Source of the DNA: Comamonadaceae bacterium
Lineage (GTDB): Bacteria; Pseudomonadota; Gammaproteobacteria; Burkholderiales; Burkholderiaceae_C
DNA: 5,232 bases
Direction: 5' to 3'
Assembly (NCBI GenBank): GCA_947461325.1
Contig: CANHLD010000133.1
Span: 1 to 5,232 of the forward strand
In this document: positions 1 to 5,232 of the stretch, piece after piece
Numbering within the stretch: the stretch's first letter is position 1
Layout: every line of letters begins with the position of its first letter
Made by a program: the position numbers and the translations under genes
The notes under the pieces: generated by a model
What the model was told of the DNA's origin: nothing
What the model saw: only the letters and a program-made list of their open reading frames with translations
The model's database searches: none

Positions 1-28
1 AAAATTCCTGCCAATGGCTTGGCAGGGA
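1..28 (-). terminator. Rho-independent terminator of the TonB-dependent receptor gene
   Basis: Read on the minus strand, CCTGCCAA and TTGGCAGG form a perfect 8-bp stem around a 4-base GCCA loop (plus-strand arms 7-14 and 19-26). The stem is followed by AATTTT, which runs to the window edge and may continue beyond it. The hairpin begins about 31 bases after the receptor stop codon, the usual place for an intrinsic terminator. GC-rich stem plus U-run on this strand makes the orientation clear; the plus-strand reading has no T-run after the stem. Confidence 0.82.
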
Positions 29-57
29 CAAGGTACCTTCATTCAAGCAAAAGGTAA

Positions 58-2328
58 TCAGAATTTGTAGCGCAGACCTGCCATGAATGTACGTGGAGCG
101 CCCGGGGCAACGAATTTGGACACGGTTTGGGCATCGTCGTAAAGGTTGTCGACAGCCAACATGGCGTAAGTTTCGTAGCGTCTATTGAATACGTTATCAA
201 TTTTTCCAAACACCTCAAACCCTTTTTGAACTGCATAGGTGGATTTCAAGTTGAACAGGGCATAGCCTTTGACTTTGGCATTCCCAGCGCCGCCACCATC
301 ATCAAGTAGGCCGTCTTCGTTGCCTTGGGTCACTAAGCTTGAACTGACAATCATGGAAGTACCCATTTTCCATTTTTCAGTGGCGGACCAATCTAGGTGC
401 ATTTTGAGTTTGTGTAAGGGAATGCCTGCCATGCGGGTTCCAGGCGTGATGACCATATCTCTGTTATCCGCGCCAAGCAGTTCAGCTGTTGATTCGTAGG
501 TGGCTTTTATGTAGCTGTAGGTGGTGTTAAGTTGCCAAGCACCCCAAGATTTACCTGCATTGATGTCAATTCCCAAATACTTCGTTTTGTCAAAGTTACT
601 GAAGTAACCGGCACCTGAAGTGTTAGCAGCTGTGAAAACAATATCGTCTTTATTGATTGTTTGATAGGCAGAAATGCTCAAGTTGTATCCGAAATCATTT
701 TTCCATCGCATGCCGGCTTCGACGGTTTGCGACACCACTTGCTTTAAGTAGGGGTCAGACTGCAATCCAGTTGGCAGGGTACATGGATTGTCAATATCTG
801 CACAACCAAGTTCAAGCACTGTTGGGGCTCGATTACTTTGTGCCCAATTACCAAACATCGTCAATTGGCCGAATTGGTGTGTCATGCCCAATGAAGGATT
901 GAATTTGCGGTAGGTGAAAGATTCTGATTCAGTGCCAGTCAAGCTTCCACTTGTATATGAAGACAGCGTGTTTGCTACTGTAGTTTGGTTAAACCTTCCA
1001 GCTACAGTGACGAAAGTCTTGTCAGACAATTTGTAGGTATCCGCCAAATACGTTCCAAAAGCGGTTGATGTTCCTGTGACACCGGCGGTTGTCTCCTCAG
1101 CATCGCAATCTGTAGAAGTCGATACCTCTCTTGTAGTTGTATTCAAATAGCAATTGGCAGCCTGTGTTGCCCCGTAACTCATTTTGCTTCTTTCCAATGA
1201 AGCACCTGTGGTGACTTGGTGGCTATCTAGTATTTTTGTGAAGTTGGTAGCCAATCCAACTGTGGTTTGTTTGGTGCTGTTGCGATTGATAACGCCCTCC
1301 GCTTCGGTGACGTCCCACTCAACGTCCCCGCCTATCCTGCTTTGCGTGCCATATTTCACGTAAGCGGTGGTAGCCAATTCTGTGTTTGCATCCAATACAT
1401 GTTGCATGTTGAAGCTGATGACATGGGCTTTGTTGATGGTTTGGTCTGGCCAGCTGTACACCGATGCCCGGTCAGATTCATAAAGACCCGTGGTTGTGTT
1501 CGTAGATGAAGCGGCATCTAGTTCGCCGTAATTCGTACTGGGTGTCAGTCCATTGCCGTGCAATTTGCTGTTGCCAAACATATACGACACATCCCAATTG
1601 GTATCTTCTTTGGTGCGCCCGATTTTCACGAACAGGTTTTGTAAACTGCCATCAGAGTGATCCCGCCAGCCGTCTTCGTCAAACGCACTGATCGCAACGA
1701 AACGATGCCAGCCATCGATGGATTTACCGCCGTGCGTGAGGTCCAGTTTGAGCCGGCCGTGACTGCCGTAAGAGGTGGTCAACTCGTTGCCTTGTGTGGT
1801 TAATCCTGATTTGGTCGTGAATGCCAAAGCGCCGCCCAAGGTGTTGAGACCATACATCGGGTTAGAGCCTGGCACCAAGGTCACGGTGTCAATGGCGGCT
1901 TCGGGAAACATGTCCCAATTGACCACATCACCAAAAGGCTGGTTCATTCGAACACCATCCATGTAGACCGATAGTCCTTGTGATGCGCCAAGTGTTGAGG
2001 AAGCGCGCATGCCACGGTAGGTCACGTCGGCTTGGTAGGGGCTGCCTTGAATGTCATTGACATTCACACCGGTCAGGTTTTCGTTCATGAATTCCGACAG
2101 GGTGCGGCTGCCCGACTTTTGGATGGTTTGGCTGTCCACTGATTGCACTTCGTAGGGAAGTTTGTATTTTTCAATGCCAATGCCGGGAAGAGGTGAGGTA
2201 TTGATAACCTGCACCTCTTTGAGCATAGGTGCGGCATTGGGGTCAGACTGCCCCCAAGCTGGCATTAGCGGTGTTAAGCTGGATAAAACAGCGACTGCGA
2301 GCTGTATTCGGTTGTTGTAGTTGGACAT
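58..2328 (-). CDS. TonB-dependent outer-membrane receptor, ligand unknown
   Basis: This gene encodes an outer-membrane active transporter that takes up a scarce ligand using TonB-ExbBD energy. From the ATG at 2328 it is 756 aa. Residues 1-26 form a signal peptide (Arg7, hydrophobic 8-25, likely cut after Ala-Trp-Gly). Residues about 37-43 (KEVQVIN) resemble a TonB box and lead into TSPLPG. The plug spans about 55-175, with NVNDIQG, TYRG, QGLSVYMDGVRMNQPFGD and PGSNPMYGLNTLGGAL. The rest is a beta-barrel ending in the outer-membrane C-terminal signature (GLRYKF, terminal Phe). Length and plug motifs are normal for the family, and no frameshift is visible. In-frame ATGs also occur at 2373 and 2415 (up to 785 aa). 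None of the three has a good Shine-Dalgarno, so 2328 was chosen because it places the signal peptide at the N-terminus. It is divergent from a molybdenum hydroxylase operon. The plug motifs resemble a proteobacterial receptor group of unassigned substrate; siderophore, vitamin or aromatic ligands are all possible. No Fur-box-like sequence was seen upstream. Confidence 0.93.
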   Translation of the reverse strand: MSNYNNRIQLAVAVLSSLTPLMPAWGQSDPNAAPMLKEVQVINTSPLPGIGIEKYKLPYEVQSVDSQTIQKSGSRTLSEFMNENLTGVNVNDIQGSPYQADVTYRGMRASSTLGASQGLSVYMDGVRMNQPFGDVVNWDMFPEAAIDTVTLVPGSNPMYGLNTLGGALAFTTKSGLTTQGNELTTSYGSHGRLKLDLTHGGKSIDGWHRFVAISAFDEDGWRDHSDGSLQNLFVKIGRTKEDTNWDVSYMFGNSKLHGNGLTPSTNYGELDAASSTNTTTGLYESDRASVYSWPDQTINKAHVISFNMQHVLDANTELATTAYVKYGTQSRIGGDVEWDVTEAEGVINRNSTKQTTVGLATNFTKILDSHQVTTGASLERSKMSYGATQAANCYLNTTTREVSTSTDCDAEETTAGVTGTSTAFGTYLADTYKLSDKTFVTVAGRFNQTTVANTLSSYTSGSLTGTESESFTYRKFNPSLGMTHQFGQLTMFGNWAQSNRAPTVLELGCADIDNPCTLPTGLQSDPYLKQVVSQTVEAGMRWKNDFGYNLSISAYQTINKDDIVFTAANTSGAGYFSNFDKTKYLGIDINAGKSWGAWQLNTTYSYIKATYESTAELLGADNRDMVITPGTRMAGIPLHKLKMHLDWSATEKWKMGTSMIVSSSLVTQGNEDGLLDDGGGAGNAKVKGYALFNLKSTYAVQKGFEVFGKIDNVFNRRYETYAMLAVDNLYDDAQTVSKFVAPGAPRTFMAGLRYKF

Positions 2329-2387
2329 GGCAATAAGGCTTGTGTTGCAAAACCTATGATCTTGCCGAGTCATGTGGTTTTGCCAAG

Positions 2388-2398
2388 GGAAAATTTCC
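2388..2398. repeat. Short inverted repeat upstream of the receptor start
   Basis: GGAAA and TTTCC flank a single central A, giving a perfect 5-bp inverted repeat 60 bp upstream of the preferred receptor start. It could be an operator, but an AT-rich palindrome this short can arise by chance. If translation began at 2415 it would lie inside the coding region. Confidence 0.2.
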
Positions 2399-2460
2399 TG
2401 CTGAGCGGCAACCATGACAGCTTGACGAAGAATGAGGCGAAAGTCTTCAAAAAAACCAAA

Positions 2461-2498
2461 AATTTAATGTCGCTTATGTTTCAAATCGAGAATTTAAT
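2461..2498. repeat. AATTTAAT direct repeat, 30 bp apart, in the divergent promoter region
   Basis: The octamer AATTTAAT occurs at 2461-2468 and again at 2491-2498, with starts exactly 30 bp apart, close to three helical turns. This AT-rich stretch lies between the two divergent units, where promoter elements or regulator sites would be expected. On the minus strand the left copy contains TAAATT, a poor -10-like hexamer without a matching -35 at the right distance. I could not pick a convincing receptor promoter. Confidence 0.3.
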
Positions 2499-2508
2499 TA
2501 CCCATACA

Positions 2509-2524
2509 AGGGGTTTCCCTAGGG
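2509..2524. promoter_or_regulatory. Overlapping GGG/CCC palindromes, candidate operator
   Basis: Two inverted repeats share one arm: AGGG-GTTT-CCCT (2509-2520) and the perfect 8-bp palindrome CCCTAGGG (2517-2524). The site ends two bases before the candidate -35 hexamer at 2527. That position would suit an activator contacting RNA polymerase, or a repressor. The regulator is unknown and no regulator gene lies in the window. The symmetry is directly visible; the operator role is inferred. Confidence 0.35.
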
Positions 2525-2526
2525 TG

Positions 2527-2554
2527 TTGTGAGGCTGGAAATCATTAATATGAC
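2527..2554 (+). promoter_or_regulatory. Weak sigma70-like promoter candidate for the hydroxylase operon
   Basis: TTGTGA (2527-2532) and TATGAC (2549-2554) are separated by 16 bases. Each matches four of six consensus positions. Transcription would start near 2561, leaving a leader of about 28 bases before the ATG at 2589, with its Shine-Dalgarno intact. Weak core hexamers next to a palindrome would fit an activator-dependent promoter. No sigma54-type GG/GC pair with the right spacing was found. Confidence 0.3.
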
Positions 2555-2576
2555 CTAGTTCCGTATCCCCTCAATC

Positions 2577-2583
2577 AAGGAAG
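2577..2583 (+). promoter_or_regulatory. Ribosome binding site of the [2Fe-2S] subunit gene
   Basis: AAGGAAG lies five bases before the ATG at 2589. This is a strong Shine-Dalgarno at good spacing and fixes the start of the small-subunit gene. Confidence 0.8.
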
Positions 2584-2588
2584 TTTCT

Positions 2589-3047
2589 ATGAGTCTTCAA
2601 TTTAAAGTTAACGGTAAATCCGTTTCGTCCAATTCTGAGGCCGACACGCCTTTGCTTTGGGTCATCCGTGATGAACTTGGCATGACCGGTACCAAATTCG
2701 GTTGTGGCGCCGCTTTGTGTGGCGCTTGCACAGTTCACGTCAATGGCGAGGCAGTTCGCTCTTGCCAAACTCAAGTTGGTAACGTTGCTGGCTCAAGTGT
2801 CAGCACTGTTGAGGGCCTTGGCGGTTCGCATGCTTTGCAAAAGGCTTGGGTCAAGCACCAAGTGCCACAGTGCGGCTATTGCCAATCTGGTCAGCTGATG
2901 AGCGCTGCTGCACTGCTCAGCAAAAACAAGAACCCTTCAGATGCAGACATCGACGCAGCCATGGCTGGTAACGTTTGCCGTTGCGGTACTTACACTCGTA
3001 TCCGTGCTGCCGTCAAAGACGCTGCAGCCCAGTTGCGCGCTGCTTAA
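2589..3047 (+). CDS. (2Fe-2S)-binding small subunit of a molybdenum hydroxylase (IorA-like)
   Basis: This 152-aa protein is the electron-transfer subunit of a xanthine-dehydrogenase-family enzyme. It passes electrons from the molybdenum site in the partner subunit to an external acceptor. The N-terminal half is a plant-type ferredoxin domain with cluster ligands Cys39, Cys44, Cys47 and Cys59 (FGCGAALCGACTVHVNG, then RSC). The C-terminal half is the four-helix [2Fe-2S]-binding domain, with ligands Cys95 and Cys98 (QCGYCQSGQ) and Cys130 and Cys132 (NVCRCGTY). All eight cysteines are present, and length matches the stand-alone small subunits of this family. It has no signal peptide, so if the enzyme is periplasmic it must travel with the Tat-bearing partner encoded 18 bp downstream. 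Arg codons are only CGT/CGC, as in the next gene. The closest characterised type is isoquinoline 1-oxidoreductase alpha. Nicotinate, quinoline or aldehyde oxidoreductase small subunits look alike, so the substrate is not assigned. Confidence 0.95.
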   Translation: MSLQFKVNGKSVSSNSEADTPLLWVIRDELGMTGTKFGCGAALCGACTVHVNGEAVRSCQTQVGNVAGSSVSTVEGLGGSHALQKAWVKHQVPQCGYCQSGQLMSAAALLSKNKNPSDADIDAAMAGNVCRCGTYTRIRAAVKDAAAQLRAA

Positions 3048-3051
3048 TTTC

Positions 3052-3058
3052 AAAGGAA
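3052..3058 (+). promoter_or_regulatory. Ribosome binding site of the molybdopterin subunit gene
   Basis: AAAGGAA lies seven bases before the ATG at 3066, within the 18-bp gap between the two operon genes. It fixes a start that places the twin-arginine motif at residues 8-9. Confidence 0.78.
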
Positions 3059-3065
3059 ATACATC

Positions 3066-5207
3066 ATGATAAGCACAGAAACAAATCGCCGCGACTTTAT
3101 TAAAACCACCAGTATCGCTACCAGCGGTCTGATGATGGGTGTGGTTCTGCCAGGTACAGTTGCAGAATCCATGGCTGCAGGTACTCTGCACACACCCAAT
3201 GCTTGGGTTTACATTGCAGATGACAACAGCATCACCCTGATTTCTGCTCGTTCAGAAATGGGCCAAGGTGTTTACACATCTATGCCTATGTTGATTGCTG
3301 AAGAGTTGAATGTTGACGTGACCAAAGTCACTGTCGCTGCAGCCCCTCCCGGAGCTGTTTACGCCAACGCTTTCCTCGGCGCAATGATCACTGGTGGTTC
3401 TACCTCCGTTCGTGAAGGCTGGGAAAAATTGCGTATAGCTGGCGCTCAAGTGCGTGAAATGTTGGTTGCAGGTGCAGCTGCTGAGTGGGGTGTTCCTGCC
3501 AGCTCTGTGAAAGCTGTAAACGGCATGTTGACTGGCCCTGGCGGTAAAAAAGCCACTTACGGCCAAATGGCTGAAGCAGCTTCCAAGCAGCCTGTGCCAG
3601 AAAAGCCAAGCATCAAAGCGCCCAAAGACTTCCGCGTTGTTGGCAAGCGTATTCCCCGTACTGACGTGCCTGCCAAGGTCACTGGTACCGCCGAATTCGG
3701 TATCGACGTGAAATTGCCAGGTATGGTTTACGCCAGCTTGGAACAATGCCCTGTCATTGGCGGCAAAGTTGCAAGCGTGAACAGCGATGCAGCCAAGGCC
3801 ATGCCAGGCGTGGTTGATGTGGTGCAAATCCCTGACGGCGTTGCTGTAGTGGCAAACACCTACTGGGCGGCTGTGAAAGCCCGTCGCGCATTGAAAATCG
3901 AATGGGACAATGGCGAAGGTGCCAATCTGTCTTCCGATGGCATGATCGAGTCTCACAAACAAGCTTCTTCTTCTGGCAAAGTGCTCCCCATCCAGCCTGC
4001 CAAAGGCGATGCAACAGGCGCGATCAATGGTGCAGCTAAGAAATTGTCTGCCACTTACATCACTCCTTTGCAGTCGCACTCTCCTCTGGAACCCATGAAC
4101 TTCACTGCGCACGTCACTGCCGGTAAAGCATTGTTGATTGGACCAACCCAGTTCCAGCAAGGCGCACAAGGCGCTACAGCTGCAGCTCTGGGTATGAAGC
4201 CAGAAGACGTGGATGTCCGTACCACCTACCTCGGCGGTGGTTTCGGTCGCCGTATCGAGTTGGACTTTGTTGTTCAAGCTGCTCAAATTTCTAAAGCGGT
4301 CAAACTGCCTGTGAAATTGGTATGGTCACGCGAAGACGACATGACCCACGATTTCTACCGCCCCATCGGCTACAACCAGATGCATGCAGGTCTGGACGCC
4401 AGCGGTAAGCCTGTCGGTTTGCATTTCAAAGTCACTTCACAGTCCATCACACAACGTGCGTTTGGTCTGCCAAAGGACACCATGGATCCGTTCATGGTCG
4501 AAGCCGCAGTCGCTCCTTACAACATCGCCAATACTCAGCACGATCTGGTCATCCATGATGCTGGTTTGCGTGTCGGTTACTGGCGCGGTGTGAGCCACAA
4601 CATGAACGTTTTTGCTAACGAAAGTTTCGTTGACGAAATGGCTCTGGCTGCTGGCAAAGACCCCGTCGAATACCGTATGTCCATGCTTGAAGGCAAGCCC
4701 CGTTTCCAAAACGTTTTGAAATTGGCCACTGATAAAGCCGGTTACAAAAAAGGTGCTGCCAAAGGTAACGCCATGGGCGTGGCAATCATGGAAGGCTATG
4801 ACACCTATGTGGCTGTGGTCGCTGAAGTAAGCGTAGGTGCTGACGGTGAAGTTAAAGTGGTCAAGGCCACTGTCGCTGCCGACATGGGCATGATCGTCAA
4901 CCCTGAAATTGTTGAACAACAAATTCAGTCCAGCATCATTATGGGCATGGGCACTACGCTCAAGCACTCCATCACTTTGCAAAACGGTCGTGTTCAGCAA
5001 ACCAACTTCAATACTTACCCGATGGTCCGTACCAACGAATCACCGCTGGTCAACATTGTTTTGGTTAAGAGTGGTGAAAAGCCTGGCGGTATCGGCGAAC
5101 CAGTCACTGCAGCCATCGTGCCTGCATTGGCCAACGCTGTTGCCAAGCTGACCGGTAAGCGTGTTCGTACATTGCCAATCACTGGCAAAGCGATTCAGCA
5201 AGCCTAA
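3066..5207 (+). CDS. Tat-exported molybdopterin-binding large subunit of a molybdenum hydroxylase (IorB-like)
   Basis: This 713-aa catalytic subunit hydroxylates its substrate with water-derived oxygen at a molybdenum-pterin centre, probably the cytosine dinucleotide form as in known IorAB. Residues 1-38 form a Tat signal (NRRDFIK with Arg8-Arg9, hydrophobic 16-33), which points to the periplasm. SEMGQGVYTSMPMLIAEEL (63-81) is typical of the IorB branch. A hammerhead domain follows at about 200-285 (RIPRTDVPAKVTGTAEFGID). Cofactor-binding domains fill the rest: SPLEPMN (339-345), LGGGFGRR (389-396), GYWRGVSH (504-511) and GGIGEP (674-679), with Glu678 as the expected catalytic base. All core motifs are intact, and length is slightly below the 781 aa I recall for Brevundimonas IorB. 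It is co-transcribed with the [2Fe-2S] subunit gene. No flavin subunit, cytochrome c subunit or XdhC-like maturation gene is visible, though the operon could continue past the window. Nicotinate, other N-heterocycle or aldehyde oxidation are equally possible; the substrate is not readable here. Confidence 0.95.
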   Translation: MISTETNRRDFIKTTSIATSGLMMGVVLPGTVAESMAAGTLHTPNAWVYIADDNSITLISARSEMGQGVYTSMPMLIAEELNVDVTKVTVAAAPPGAVYANAFLGAMITGGSTSVREGWEKLRIAGAQVREMLVAGAAAEWGVPASSVKAVNGMLTGPGGKKATYGQMAEAASKQPVPEKPSIKAPKDFRVVGKRIPRTDVPAKVTGTAEFGIDVKLPGMVYASLEQCPVIGGKVASVNSDAAKAMPGVVDVVQIPDGVAVVANTYWAAVKARRALKIEWDNGEGANLSSDGMIESHKQASSSGKVLPIQPAKGDATGAINGAAKKLSATYITPLQSHSPLEPMNFTAHVTAGKALLIGPTQFQQGAQGATAAALGMKPEDVDVRTTYLGGGFGRRIELDFVVQAAQISKAVKLPVKLVWSREDDMTHDFYRPIGYNQMHAGLDASGKPVGLHFKVTSQSITQRAFGLPKDTMDPFMVEAAVAPYNIANTQHDLVIHDAGLRVGYWRGVSHNMNVFANESFVDEMALAAGKDPVEYRMSMLEGKPRFQNVLKLATDKAGYKKGAAKGNAMGVAIMEGYDTYVAVVAEVSVGADGEVKVVKATVAADMGMIVNPEIVEQQIQSSIIMGMGTTLKHSITLQNGRVQQTNFNTYPMVRTNESPLVNIVLVKSGEKPGGIGEPVTAAIVPALANAVAKLTGKRVRTLPITGKAIQQA

Positions 5208-5214
5208 TTCATTT

Positions 5215-5232
5215 CCCCTTCCACGAAAGTGG
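5215..5232 (+). terminator. Probable operon terminator hairpin, cut by the window end
   Basis: CCAC-GAAA-GTGG (5221-5232) forms a 4-bp stem with a stable GNRA-type tetraloop, starting 13 bases after the large-subunit stop codon. The left arm can extend through CCCCTT at 5215-5220, so a full stem would need AAGGGG immediately after the window. The right part and any U-run are not visible, so this is a partial call. Confidence 0.5.

Noticed and set aside
58..2328. Assigning the receptor to a named ligand such as a siderophore, cobalamin or PQQ
   Set aside because: The plug motifs place it in a broad receptor group, but no ligand-specific residues are recognisable and the only neighbour is an enzyme of unknown substrate.
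2441..2484. A receptor promoter using TTGAAA on the minus strand (plus 2479-2484)
   Set aside because: The nearest -10-like hexamer, TAAATT, is only about 12 bases away, too short for a sigma70 promoter, and nothing suitable lies at 16-18 bases.
2329..2588. A Fur box or sigma54 promoter in the divergent region
   Set aside because: No GATAATGATAATCATTATC-like run was found, and no GG-N10-GC pair in a suitable context. The GG at 2537-2538 is not followed by GC at the required distance.
2571..2774. A 67-codon minus-strand open frame over the start of the small-subunit gene
   Set aside because: It overlaps the operon's ribosome binding site and the ferredoxin domain in antisense and resembles no known protein.
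3252..4286. A 344-codon open frame on the minus strand opposite the large-subunit gene
   Set aside because: It lies wholly antisense to a gene with intact family motifs. Its translation is rich in His, Cys, Phe and Ser without domain pattern, as expected from the complement of codon-biased DNA.
4437..5000. A 187-codon minus-strand open frame
   Set aside because: It is antisense to the cofactor-binding domains of the large subunit, with His/Asp/Val-rich composition that mirrors the sense codons and no recognisable motif.

Overview
The window holds two divergent transcription units in a roughly 50% G+C background. The style is that of a Gram-negative proteobacterium: an outer-membrane TonB-dependent receptor, a Tat-exported molybdenum hydroxylase, and clear AAGGA-type ribosome binding sites. 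The protein flavour and codon style suggest a betaproteobacterium, perhaps Burkholderiales, but that placement is a guess. No mobile element, CRISPR array, tRNA or rRNA was seen.

Left unit (minus strand, 58-2328, possibly starting as far up as 2415): a complete TonB-dependent outer-membrane receptor with signal peptide, TonB-box-like segment, plug and beta-barrel ending in Phe. It is followed by a well-formed rho-independent terminator at the left edge of the window. Its ligand cannot be read from the sequence.

Middle (about 2329-2588): a divergent regulatory region. It is AT-rich near the receptor side, with an AATTTAAT direct repeat 30 bp apart. Near the oxidoreductase side it carries overlapping GGG/CCC palindromes just upstream of a weak promoter candidate.

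Right unit (plus strand, 2589-5207): a two-gene operon with 18 bp between the genes. The first gene encodes a 152-aa protein with two [2Fe-2S] clusters. The second encodes a 713-aa Tat-signal-bearing molybdopterin-binding subunit. Together they make an IorAB-type (isoquinoline 1-oxidoreductase family) molybdenum hydroxylase that probably works in the periplasm without a flavin subunit. Both genes use a narrow set of preferred codons (Arg only as CGT/CGC), suggesting strong expression. The receptor gene uses AGA, AGG and CGA freely. The window ends inside what looks like the operon's terminator hairpin.

A working reading is that the receptor brings a nutrient across the outer membrane and the periplasmic hydroxylase oxidises that nutrient or a related one. 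Only the gene arrangement supports this link. The genes are recognisable members of known families, and I see no clear evidence of a wholly new system.
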